Shown here one piece after another: positions 9,360 to 17,171 of a DNA stretch of 64,000 nucleotides (position 1 is the stretch's first letter; each line of letters starts with the position of its first letter). Under the pieces are notes generated by a model that was not told the origin of the DNA, made no database searches, and was given only the letters and a program-made list of their open reading frames with translations. The translations under genes and the position numbers were made by a program. Origin of the DNA: Pseudomonas sp. S09G 359 (GTDB taxonomy: Bacteria; Pseudomonadota; Gammaproteobacteria; Pseudomonadales; Pseudomonadaceae); assembly GCF_002843605.1 (NCBI RefSeq), contig NZ_CP025263.1:3005501-3069500 (forward strand), in the 5' to 3' direction.

Positions 9360-10181
9360 ATGAAATTCAAGAAATGGTTGCCGGTGGCCCTGGGGTCGAT
9401 GCTCGCCTTGGGCGGCAGTGTGGCGGCGCAGGCCGATGCGACCCTGGACAAAATCGAGCAGCGCCACGTGCTGGTGGTGGGGGTGTTGTTGTCCGGCGGG
9501 CCGTTCGGCAGCATCGACCCGGCCACGCAACAGCCCAAGGGCTTGAATGTGGACCTGGCCAACGAACTCGGGCGCCAGCTCAAGGCCCAGGTGCAGCTGG
9601 TGCCGGTACTGCCGGCCAACCGCGTGCAGTTCCTGCAACAGGGTAAGGTCGATTTGCTCATCGCCAATATGGAATGGACCGCCGAGCGCGGTGAAATCCT
9701 CGGCTTTGTGCCGACGCCGTTCTATCGCATCGGTGGCGCCGCTGCGGTGCTCAAGGACAGCAAGATCGCCCGCTGGGAAGACCTCAAGGACCAGCCGGTA
9801 TGCACCTCCCAGGGCAGCAGCTACGTCAAGCCGCTGACCGAATTCGGCGCCCAGCTCAAGGCCTTCAAGAGTTCTTCCGAATCGCTGCTGGCCCTGCGCG
9901 GCAACAACTGTGTAGCGGCGGTGCATGACTCCACGTTGATCAACCCGCTGGTCAATGACAGCGCCGAGTGGAAGGACTACCGCGTGATTGGCCCCGAACT
10001 CAACCCGGCGCCTTCGGTGATCTGGACGCGTCGCGGCGAAAGCGACACCCAGGCCAAACTCGACCCGATCGTCAAGGAACTGCACCGCAGCGGCTGGCTG
10101 ATCGAAGCCCAGACCCGCAACCGCATCAGCCCGGCCTCGCCGGCATTGGTGGAATTGCAGCAACAGTTCAAGGGCGCCTGA
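9360..10181 (+). CDS. Periplasmic amino acid-binding protein of ABC transporter (SBP family 3), first copy
   Basis: A 273-residue polar amino acid-type solute-binding protein. The Sec signal peptide has a Lys-rich start, a hydrophobic core and probable cleavage after VAAQA (about residue 25). The mature part has the family-3 pattern: an early LVVGVLLSGGPFGS strand, the LPANRVQFLQQGKVDLLIANM segment, and two cysteines (in QPVCTSQG and GNNCVAA) shared with the next gene. It would deliver the ligand to the two permeases and ATPase encoded at 13600-15809. The stop is only 2 bases before the next start, so the two genes are cotranscribed. The ligand is unknown; the genes downstream suggest a sulfur-containing amino acid. 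Confidence 0.9.
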   Translation: MKFKKWLPVALGSMLALGGSVAAQADATLDKIEQRHVLVVGVLLSGGPFGSIDPATQQPKGLNVDLANELGRQLKAQVQLVPVLPANRVQFLQQGKVDLLIANMEWTAERGEILGFVPTPFYRIGGAAAVLKDSKIARWEDLKDQPVCTSQGSSYVKPLTEFGAQLKAFKSSSESLLALRGNNCVAAVHDSTLINPLVNDSAEWKDYRVIGPELNPAPSVIWTRRGESDTQAKLDPIVKELHRSGWLIEAQTRNRISPASPALVELQQQFKGA

Positions 10182-10183
10182 GC

Positions 10184-10990
10184 ATGTCTGTGAAAACCCT
10201 TGCCGCACTCGGCCTGGCCCTGTGCGCCGGCTTCGCCCAGGCTGACGCCACCCTCGACAAAATCCAGCAGCGCCACGCGATCAGCGTCGGCGTGATCCTC
10301 AGTGGCCCGCCGTTCGGGACTATTGACCCCAAGACGGGCGAGCACCTGGGCTACAACGTCGAACTGGCCAAGGGCATCGGCCAGGCCCTGGGTGTCGAGA
10401 CCAAGACCGTCTCGGTACTGGCGCCCAACCGCGTGCAGTTTTTGCAGCAGGGCAAGGTCGACATCCTGATCGCCAATATGCAGTTTACCGAAGAGCGCGC
10501 CGAGATCCTCGACTACGTGCCCACGCCTTACGAAGAAGTCGGTGGCGCAGCGTTGATTCGCAAGGGTGCCGGCATCACCCAATGGGCCGACCTCAAGGAC
10601 AAGCCGGTGTGCGTGTCCCAGGGCAGCAACTTTATCAAGCCGCTGCAGGAAACCTACGGTGCGCAGATCAAGGCGTTCCGCAGCCAGTCCGAATCGCTGT
10701 TGTCGCTGCGTGGCAATGGCTGCGTGGCGGCAGTGCACGTCAGCCCGACCATGCATGCGCTGCTCGGGGATGCGGAGTGGGCCGGGTATGAAATACCGCT
10801 GCCGGGTGACTTGATCCCGTCGAAATCGGTGATCTGGATTCGCAAAGGCGAGCACGACACCCAGGCCAAGCTCGATGCCATCGTGCGTGAGTGGCATAAA
10901 AGCGGTTTCCTGATTGCCCTCGGCGAGCGCACCGGCATGGCGCCGTCCCAGGCCCTGCGTGACCTGCACGAGCAGTACAGCCATGAGTGA
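10184..10990 (+). CDS. Periplasmic amino acid-binding protein of ABC transporter (SBP family 3), second copy
   Basis: A 268-residue paralogue of the preceding protein. It shares the mature start DATLDKI.QRH, the NRVQFLQQGKVD.LIANM block and both cysteines (KPVCVSQG, GNGCVAA). Its own signal peptide ends FAQA at about residue 20. Side-by-side copies suggest a recent duplication giving two ligand ranges for one membrane transporter, since only one permease pair and one ATPase follow. The ATG at 10184 is 2 bases past the previous stop. Its end overlaps the next gene by 8 bases, which indicates translational coupling. Confidence 0.9.
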   Translation: MSVKTLAALGLALCAGFAQADATLDKIQQRHAISVGVILSGPPFGTIDPKTGEHLGYNVELAKGIGQALGVETKTVSVLAPNRVQFLQQGKVDILIANMQFTEERAEILDYVPTPYEEVGGAALIRKGAGITQWADLKDKPVCVSQGSNFIKPLQETYGAQIKAFRSQSESLLSLRGNGCVAAVHVSPTMHALLGDAEWAGYEIPLPGDLIPSKSVIWIRKGEHDTQAKLDAIVREWHKSGFLIALGERTGMAPSQALRDLHEQYSHE

Positions 10991-12404
10991 TGCGTTGTTC
11001 GCCACCTTGCAACAACTGCTCGGCGCGGCCCATGTACAAACCAGCGATGAAGCGGCGCATTACCTCACCGACAAGCAGGGCCGCTACAGCGGCCGGGTGA
11101 TTGCGGCAGTGCACCCGGCCAACACGGAAGAAGTCGCGGCAGTGGTGCGCGCCTGTGTGGCATTGAAGGCGCCGATCGTGGTGCAAGGCGGCAATACCGG
11201 GCTGATGGCCGGCGCCACACCCGATGCCAGCGGGCGTGCGGTGTTGCTGCTGCTCGACCGCATGAACCGGGTGCGCAACATCGATACCGACAACGATACC
11301 CTCACGGTGGAAGCCGGCTGCATCCTGCAGACCATCCAGGACGTGGCTCGCGAGGCGGATCGCCTGTTTCCGCTGAGCCTGGGCGCGGAGGGCAGTTGCA
11401 CCATCGGCGGCAACCTGGGCACCAATGCCGGCGGCACCGCAGTGCTGCGCTATGGCAACACCCGCGAACTGACCCTCGGGCTTGAAGTGGTGACGGCCGA
11501 AGGGGAGATATGGCACGGCCTGCGTGGCTTGCGCAAGGACAACACCGGCTACGATCTGCGCGATTTGTACATCGGCAGCGAAGGCACCCTGGGCATTATC
11601 ACCGCGGCGACCTTGAAGCTGTTCCCGTTACCCAAGGCCCAAGCCACCGCGCTGCTCGCGTTTGATGCGTTGGCGCAGGCCGTTGCATTCCTGTCCCATG
11701 CCCGGGCCGGGTTTGGCGCCAGCCTTACCGCGTTTGAGTTGCTGAGTGCCGATTGCCTGGCACTGCTGCGTGAGCAATTTCCAGACGGCCCGCAGCCCTT
11801 CAATGCGGCCAGCCAGCCCTGGTTTGCCTTGATCGAACTGTCGGATAACCACGGCGAAAGCCATGCGCGCGAGGCCTTCGAGCACGTCCTTGGCGAAGCC
11901 TTTGAACACGCGCTGTTAAGTGATGCGCTGATCGCCGAAAGCCTGACGCAAAGCCAAGCCCTGTGGCTGCTGCGCGAGAACATGAGCGAGGCGCAGAAAC
12001 GCGCCGGGCGCAATATGAAGCACGATATCTCGGTACCGATTTCCCAGGTGGTGGCCTTCGTTGCCCATACCGACGCCTTGCTCCAGCAGCATTTCCCTGG
12101 CGTGCGCAACTTCACTTTCGGCCATTTGGGCGATGGCAACCTGCATTACAACGTGGCCCATCCGCTGCAATCGACGGTGGACGCGCATATGGCCCACTAC
12201 GCCGAGCTGAGTGCCCTGGTGCATGACAGCGCGCACGCCCACGGCGGTTCGATCAGCGCCGAACACGGCATCGGCCAGCGCAAGGTCGGCCTGCTCGGCC
12301 GTTATAAAAGTGCCGTGGAGCTGGACCTGATGCGCCGTATCAAGCAGGCCCTTGACCCGCATAACCTGCTCAATCCCGGCAAAGTCCTTGAGGTACAGCC
12401 ATGA
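10983..12404 (+). CDS. FAD-binding 2-hydroxyacid dehydrogenase (GlcD / D-lactate or D-2-hydroxyglutarate dehydrogenase family)
   Basis: A 473-residue flavoenzyme of the vanillyl-alcohol oxidase superfamily. The N-terminal PCMH-type FAD domain carries GGNTGLMAGATP and GTNAGGTAVLRYGNTR. The C-terminal FAD-oxidase_C domain has FTFGHLGDGNLHYN and ends in HGGSISAEHGIGQRK, the hallmark of enzymes that oxidise D-2-hydroxyacids to 2-oxoacids. It is cytoplasmic, with no signal peptide. It lies between the binding proteins and an aminotransferase (4-base overlap with the latter), so it could feed or drain a 2-oxoacid made from the imported compound. The exact substrate cannot be told from sequence; D-lactate and D-2-hydroxyglutarate are the best-known ones. 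Confidence 0.85.
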   Translation: MSDALFATLQQLLGAAHVQTSDEAAHYLTDKQGRYSGRVIAAVHPANTEEVAAVVRACVALKAPIVVQGGNTGLMAGATPDASGRAVLLLLDRMNRVRNIDTDNDTLTVEAGCILQTIQDVAREADRLFPLSLGAEGSCTIGGNLGTNAGGTAVLRYGNTRELTLGLEVVTAEGEIWHGLRGLRKDNTGYDLRDLYIGSEGTLGIITAATLKLFPLPKAQATALLAFDALAQAVAFLSHARAGFGASLTAFELLSADCLALLREQFPDGPQPFNAASQPWFALIELSDNHGESHAREAFEHVLGEAFEHALLSDALIAESLTQSQALWLLRENMSEAQKRAGRNMKHDISVPISQVVAFVAHTDALLQQHFPGVRNFTFGHLGDGNLHYNVAHPLQSTVDAHMAHYAELSALVHDSAHAHGGSISAEHGIGQRKVGLLGRYKSAVELDLMRRIKQALDPHNLLNPGKVLEVQP

Positions 12405-13603
12405 CCGTCCGCCTGTCCCGGCGCGTGCAGCGGGTGTCGCTGTCGGCCAACGCCGCCGCCAAATCCCGCGCCACTGAATTGCGTGAAGCCGGCCGCGATA
12501 TCCTCGACCTCACCACCGGCGAGCCGGATTTCGATACCCCCGAACACATCAAGAAAGCCGCCTATGCCGCCATCGCGGGCGGCGCCACCAAGTACACGCC
12601 GACGCCCGGCGTCAAAGCCCTGCGCCTTGCCGTGCAACGCAAACTGGCCGAGGAAAACCAGCTGGACTACCCGCTGGCATCCATCGTGATCGCCAACGGC
12701 GCCAAGCAGATTATCTTCAATGCCTTTGCCGCCACCCTGGATGACGGTGATCAAGTGCTGGTGCCGACGCCGTACTGGCCGTCGTTCCCGGACAGCGTGC
12801 GCTTCAACGGTGGCGAGCCGGTGTTCATCGAGTGCGGCCTGGAACAGGGCTGCAAGCTGCTGCCGGCGCAGTTGGAGCAGCACATCAGTGCGCGCACCCG
12901 CTGGCTGATTCTGAATGGCCCCGGCAACCCCAGCGGCGCGGTGTACAGCGCAGCCGAGTTGCAGGCGTTGGCTGCGGTGCTGCGTCGCCATCCTCAGGTG
13001 TTGGTGCTGTTGGACGAGCTGTACGAACACATCCGCTTCGATGGCCGCCCGGCCCAGAGCCTGCTCAATGTTGCTCCGGACTTGCAGGACCGTTGCCTGC
13101 TGGTGGGCGGTGTGTCCAAGACCTATGCCATGACCGGCTGGCGCATCGGCTTCGGCGCTGGGCCCAGAATCCTTACTGACGCGATGGCTGTGGTTCAGTC
13201 GCAATCCACTTCCGGCGCTTCTTCGGTAGGGCAGGCGGCTGCATTGGCGGCGTACAGCGGCGGGCTGGAGTTTCTCGGGGAGCAGGTCGCGGCCTATCAG
13301 TTGCGTCGGGACATTTTGCTCGCGGCGTTGAAAAACGTCGAAGGCCTGGAAGTCCTCGAACCCCAAGGTGGCTTCTTCGTATTTGTGCGTTGCGCCGGCT
13401 TGCTGGGGCGCCAGCGCCCGGACGGCCAGCGCATCGACAACGACGCTGATGTGGTCGCCTGGCTGCTGGAAGCGGGCGTGGCCGGTGTCGCGGGCAGTGC
13501 CTATGGGCTGTCGCCGTGGTTCCGTTTGTCCATCGCCACCGCGACCGACAGCGTAGCCGAGGCCGGGCGGCGCATCGCCGCCGCCTGCGAGCAATTGCAA
13601 TGA
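12401..13603 (+). CDS. Class I/II PLP aminotransferase (aspartate aminotransferase-like)
   Basis: A 400-residue fold-type I aminotransferase close to the bacterial aspartate/aromatic group. It has the ILDLTTGEPDFDTP start, GATKYTPTPG, the NGPGNPSGAVY loop, LLDELYEHI (the Asp contacts the PLP pyridine nitrogen), the PLP lysine in VGGVSKTYAMTGWRIG (Lys240) and the FRLSIA arginine near the end. Length is typical. It starts at the ATGA overlap with the FAD enzyme and ends in another ATGA overlap with the permease gene, so it is part of the coupled operon. A likely role is exchange between the imported amino acid and a 2-oxoacid, but the partner is not identifiable. Confidence 0.88.
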   Translation: MTVRLSRRVQRVSLSANAAAKSRATELREAGRDILDLTTGEPDFDTPEHIKKAAYAAIAGGATKYTPTPGVKALRLAVQRKLAEENQLDYPLASIVIANGAKQIIFNAFAATLDDGDQVLVPTPYWPSFPDSVRFNGGEPVFIECGLEQGCKLLPAQLEQHISARTRWLILNGPGNPSGAVYSAAELQALAAVLRRHPQVLVLLDELYEHIRFDGRPAQSLLNVAPDLQDRCLLVGGVSKTYAMTGWRIGFGAGPRILTDAMAVVQSQSTSGASSVGQAAALAAYSGGLEFLGEQVAAYQLRRDILLAALKNVEGLEVLEPQGGFFVFVRCAGLLGRQRPDGQRIDNDADVVAWLLEAGVAGVAGSAYGLSPWFRLSIATATDSVAEAGRRIAAACEQLQ

Positions 13604-14325
13604 TGGAATTGTTCGTCCACTGGGCCGCTGGTATCGGCCTCAATTACACCTTCCTGCTCGACGCCTACCAGCGCGGCAGCCTGGTCCAGGGCGCGTTGAC
13701 CACCGGCCTGCTGTGCCTGTTCACCATCATCGGCAGCCTGCTGGCGGGCATCAGCCTGGCGGCGATGCTGACTTCGGGCAACCCGTGGCTGGCCAAGCCG
13801 GCGCGGGTGTTTATCGAAGTCACGCGCAATACGCCGACCCTGGTGCAGCTGTACTGCGCGTTCCTGGTGCTGAACATGCTGCTGACCCAGGCCGTCGGCG
13901 CCGCTAACCCGCTCACGCCGTTTGCCTGGGTGGTCATCGTGATTTCGCTGCACAAGGGCGCATTCCATGCCGAGGCCTTGCGCGCCGGGATTGAAGCGGT
14001 GCCCACGGTAACACTGGAAGCCGCCAGCTCCCTGGCCTTCAGCAGCCGCCAATTATTGTGGAATGTGCAACTGCCGCTGGCGCTGCGTTTCGCCTTGCCG
14101 TCGCTGATCAACAACCTGATCGACCTGGTGAAGATGACCGCCGTGGCCTCGGCCATTGCCGTGGGCGACATCACCTACGCGGCGATCATGATCTGGACCC
14201 AGAGCGACAACGTGCTGGAGCTGATGATCCTGATCCTGGGCTTTTTCGGCCTGCTGAGTTTTATCGTCAATTGTGTGGGGCGCTGGCTGGAAGCGCGCCT
14301 GAGGATGCCCGGCTATGGCCATTGA
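13600..14325 (+). CDS. Amino acid ABC transporter permease (HisM/GltJ type), first subunit
   Basis: A 241-residue polar amino acid-type permease starting at ATG 13600, which overlaps the preceding stop. Several hydrophobic segments alternate with short loops. The PAAT-family stretch RNTPTLVQLYCAFLVLNM is present, as is the cytoplasmic EAA loop (EAASSLAFSSRQLLWNVQLP), which docks on the ATPase. It pairs with the permease encoded at 14315 (11-base overlap) and should receive ligand from either of the two binding proteins. Confidence 0.9.
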   Translation: MMELFVHWAAGIGLNYTFLLDAYQRGSLVQGALTTGLLCLFTIIGSLLAGISLAAMLTSGNPWLAKPARVFIEVTRNTPTLVQLYCAFLVLNMLLTQAVGAANPLTPFAWVVIVISLHKGAFHAEALRAGIEAVPTVTLEAASSLAFSSRQLLWNVQLPLALRFALPSLINNLIDLVKMTAVASAIAVGDITYAAIMIWTQSDNVLELMILILGFFGLLSFIVNCVGRWLEARLRMPGYGH

Positions 14326-14998
14326 TTCATTCCCGGTGCTGTCGGCCTTATGGCAGTGGTCGCCCGCCCTGATTGCCGGTTTTGGCCAGAACATTCTGAT
14401 CAGCCTGTTGGCTATTGCCATCGGTTCGGTACTGGGCCTGCTGATTGGCGCGCTGGCGTTGTCGCCCCTGGGCTTCGTGGCGCGGCTGTGGGTGCAGGTA
14501 TTTCGCAATGCGCCGTGGCTGGTGTTGATCTACTTCACCACCTACGTGTTTCCGTTCGAGATTCATATCGGCAACAGCTACGTATCGTTCCCCGATTGGG
14601 TCAAGGTCACGATCGGGCTGGCCTTGCCGGCCAGTGCCAACGTGGCGGAGATATTCCGTGGCGCCATCGGCTCAATCCCCAGCACCCAGTGGGAAGCCGC
14701 GCGCTCGCTGGCGTTTACCCGGGGCCAGTTGTTCCGTTCGATCATCCTGCCGCAGTGTTTCAAGCGCATGTTGCCGCCGTGGATGAACCTCTACGCGGTG
14801 GTCACCATGGGCACCGCGCTGGCCTCCCTGGTGGGTGTGCATGACGTGATCGACACCGCGCAGATCGCCAGCAACACCGTGAACATGACCGGTTTTACCG
14901 TACTGATCTACCTGAGCCTGCTGGTGCTGTTCTTTGCCTACTGCTACCCGATTTCCCGCCTGACCCAACACCTGGAGCGTCGTTATGCCTTCTATTGA
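14315..14998 (+). CDS. Amino acid ABC transporter permease, second subunit
   Basis: A 227-residue partner permease with the same plan: RNAPWLVLIYFTTYVFPFEI, then the EAA loop EAARSLAFTRGQLFRSIILP, and a last hydrophobic segment TVLIYLSLLVLFFAYCYPI. It overlaps the first permease gene by 11 bases and the ATPase gene by 14, so the three are made in step. Together they form the inner-membrane importer of the sulfur-type operon. Confidence 0.9.
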   Translation: MAIDSFPVLSALWQWSPALIAGFGQNILISLLAIAIGSVLGLLIGALALSPLGFVARLWVQVFRNAPWLVLIYFTTYVFPFEIHIGNSYVSFPDWVKVTIGLALPASANVAEIFRGAIGSIPSTQWEAARSLAFTRGQLFRSIILPQCFKRMLPPWMNLYAVVTMGTALASLVGVHDVIDTAQIASNTVNMTGFTVLIYLSLLVLFFAYCYPISRLTQHLERRYAFY

Positions 14999-15809
14999 AC
15001 CCCTGGTGAGCCTGCGCGATGTGCACCTGTCATTCGGTGCCAACCCGGTGCTCAAGGGTATCGACCTTGACGTGCTGCGTGGCCAGGCAGTGTCGATCAT
15101 CGGCCCGTCGGGTTCGGGCAAATCGACGATCCTGCGCTGCATCACCGGGCTGTTGCAGCCCCAGCGCGGCAGCATTCGCGTGGGCCAGACCCAGGTCGAC
15201 ATCTTGGCCGGGGAAGCCCAGCGCATCGAGCTGCGCAAGCGCGTGGGCTTTGTGTTCCAGCAATACAACCTGTTCCCGCATTTGTCGGTGCTGGAAAACC
15301 TGGTGATCGCGCCGCGCAAGGTGCTCGGCCGCAACCGCGCCGATGCCGAAAAAGATGCACGGGCGCTGCTGGCCAAGGTGCGCATGGAGCACAAGGCCGA
15401 TGCCTACCCCGGCCAGCTCTCCGGCGGCCAGCAGCAGCGCGTGGCGATTGCTCGTGCCCTGGCGATGCGGCCTGAATTGATCCTGTTCGATGAAGTGACC
15501 TCGGCGCTCGACCCGGAAACCGTCGGCGAAGTGCTGACGGTGATCCGCGAACTCACCGAAGAGGGGATGACCTGCGTGTTGGTCACCCATGAAATGCGCT
15601 TCGCCGAAGAGATCAGCGACGTCGTGTACTTCACCGAAAACGGTGTGATTGTCGAGCATGGCAGCGCCGCGCAGATTTTCCAGAACCCGGCCAGCGAACG
15701 CACCCAGACGTTCCTGCGCCATGCCCTGGGTGATTCGGGGCGCCGTGGCCCCATCGCTCACGATCCGTACCTGTTGACCAATTTGAGCCGTTACAGCCTG
15801 TCTGTCTGA
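14985..15809 (+). CDS. Amino acid ABC transporter ATP-binding protein
   Basis: A 274-residue ATPase with all motifs: Walker A GPSGSGKST (residues 40-48), Q-loop FQQYNLFP, signature LSGGQQQR (145-152), Walker B LILFDE (165-170) and the switch histidine in VLVTHEM. It belongs to the polar amino acid group (GlnQ/HisP-like) and would power the two permeases just upstream. A C-terminal tail of about 25 residues after the core (from LGDSGRRGP) is longer than in GlnQ; its role is unknown. The next gene follows after 16 bases. Confidence 0.93.
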   Translation: MPSIEPLVSLRDVHLSFGANPVLKGIDLDVLRGQAVSIIGPSGSGKSTILRCITGLLQPQRGSIRVGQTQVDILAGEAQRIELRKRVGFVFQQYNLFPHLSVLENLVIAPRKVLGRNRADAEKDARALLAKVRMEHKADAYPGQLSGGQQQRVAIARALAMRPELILFDEVTSALDPETVGEVLTVIRELTEEGMTCVLVTHEMRFAEEISDVVYFTENGVIVEHGSAAQIFQNPASERTQTFLRHALGDSGRRGPIAHDPYLLTNLSRYSLSV

Positions 15810-15825
15810 TAAGAGGAAACCCGTG

Positions 15826-16422
15826 ATGAGTATCGAAAACCGTGCCGCCGTTATCGAAGCGTTCTTGCAGCAGATTCGCGTCATCAACAAGCGCGGCGTA
15901 GACCGTGCGGCCCTGGTAGAAATCGTCGGCCTGCTGGAGCAGCTTGCCGAGCGCCGCGACCTGTTCAACTTCGAGGCCTTCCCCGCTCCGGTGCCGGGGC
16001 AGGGCAGCACCGCGTTCCGCTATCGCCTGAATGACGACGGCGATACTCCGACCCTGTACCTGAATTCGCTGTTGCCGGGTAAAAGCACCATCGCGCACAA
16101 CCACGAAACCTGGGCGATCATCAGCGCGGTGGAAGGCCAGGAAATCAACTACGTCTACGCCCGCAATGACGACGGCCGTGAGCCGGGTTTCACCACCCTG
16201 AGTCTTGAAAAAGAAGTGATCGTGCAGCCAGGCACCTCGATTTCGTTCCTCGGCGAAGACCTGCACGGAATCAAGGTTGAAGGCGAGCAGGCGACGCTGC
16301 ACTTCCACCTCTACGGCTTGCCGCTGGAATCGCTCAACGGCCGTTACGGCGTGGAAGCGGACGGGCGCATCCTCAACTACAACGCCTCGCAGATGGCGCC
16401 GTCGATCAAGGCGTATGCCTGA
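15826..16422 (+). CDS. Cupin thiol dioxygenase-like protein (cysteine/3-mercaptopropionate dioxygenase family)
   Basis: A 198-residue protein from ATG 15826, preceded by AAGAGGAAA; a GTG three bases earlier is less well placed. After a helical N-terminal third comes a double-stranded beta-helix with three histidines placed as in thiol dioxygenases. His91 and His93 lie in IAHNHETWAI and His147 in EDLHGIKV, the 3-His iron site of cysteine dioxygenase and of P. aeruginosa 3-mercaptopropionate dioxygenase. These enzymes oxidise a thiol to a sulfinate with O2. Sitting between an amino acid importer and a rhodanese/C-S lyase gene, it probably oxidises the thiol released from the imported compound. 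Which thiol is inferred, not shown; another metal-dependent cupin activity is possible. Confidence 0.75.
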   Translation: MSIENRAAVIEAFLQQIRVINKRGVDRAALVEIVGLLEQLAERRDLFNFEAFPAPVPGQGSTAFRYRLNDDGDTPTLYLNSLLPGKSTIAHNHETWAIISAVEGQEINYVYARNDDGREPGFTTLSLEKEVIVQPGTSISFLGEDLHGIKVEGEQATLHFHLYGLPLESLNGRYGVEADGRILNYNASQMAPSIKAYA

Positions 16423-16437
16423 CACACCAGCTTTTTC

Positions 16438-16471
16438 AACTGTGGGAGGGGGTATGCCCCCTCCCACAGTT
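16438..16471. terminator. Perfect 15-bp REP-derived hairpin between the cupin and GST genes
   Basis: AACTGTGGGAGGGGG (16438-16452), the loop TATG and CCCCCTCCCACAGTT (16457-16471) form a perfect stem followed by TT. It looks like a collapsed REPIN and would attenuate or end transcription inside what is otherwise one operon, or stabilise the upstream mRNA. Confidence 0.65.
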
Positions 16472-16496
16472 TGACCGCATCTATCCATGGGTTTTT

Positions 16497-17144
16497 ATGA
16501 TTGATCTTTATTACTGGCCAACCGGCAACGGCTTGAAAGTCGGCATCCTGCTCGAAGAGCTTGGGCTTGAATACCGCCTGCTGCCGGTGAATATCCGCGA
16601 AGGCGAGCAGCGGCAGGCGAGCTTCCAGCGCATCAGCGCCAATGGGCGGATACCGGCGATTGTCGACCATCGCCCTGACACCCCGTTGAGCCTGTTCGAG
16701 TCCGGCGCGATCCTCAATTACCTGGCCGACAGCGCCGGGCAATTCCTACCGCCGGCTGGCACTGCCGAGCGGCAAAAGGTGCAGGAGTGGCTGTTCTGGC
16801 AAGTGGGGCATATCACCCCGTACCTGAGCCAGCTGCAGCTGTTCAAGGAGAAGGCGCCGGAGCCGATTCCCTTCGCCCTCGACCTGTTGAATGCCGAGGC
16901 TACGCGCCTGTACCGCGTGCTGGAGCAGCGCCTGGCCGAAGTGGCGTACGTGGCTGGCGACTATTCGGTGGCGGATATGGCGATTTTTCCGTGGATTCAA
17001 CCGCAACGCCAGGGCCAGGACCTGGCGCACTACCCGCATATCCACGCGTGGCGTGAGCGCATCAAGGCACGGCCGGCGGTGCAGCGGGCCTATGCCAGGG
17101 GCCGCGAAGTGGCAGCGGGCGAGCGCTCGTTGGCGTTGCAGTAA
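16497..17144 (+). CDS. Glutathione S-transferase
   Basis: A 215-residue GST with the thioredoxin-like N-terminal domain (LYYWPTGNGLKVGILLEELGLEY, the cis-proline in NGRIPAIVD, and ESGAILNYLA, the glutathione gamma-glutamyl contact) and a helical C-terminal domain containing YSVADMAIFPWI. It is closest by eye to the YfcG/YghU-like (Nu) bacterial group, several of which have disulfide reductase activity. In this operon it could transfer glutathione to, or remove it from, a persulfide or mixed disulfide; that is inferred from context. It is followed after 27 bases by the rhodanese fusion gene. Confidence 0.88.
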   Translation: MIDLYYWPTGNGLKVGILLEELGLEYRLLPVNIREGEQRQASFQRISANGRIPAIVDHRPDTPLSLFESGAILNYLADSAGQFLPPAGTAERQKVQEWLFWQVGHITPYLSQLQLFKEKAPEPIPFALDLLNAEATRLYRVLEQRLAEVAYVAGDYSVADMAIFPWIQPQRQGQDLAHYPHIHAWRERIKARPAVQRAYARGREVAAGERSLALQ

Positions 17145-17171
17145 CTCTTCTTTTAACTTGTTGGGACTTCC

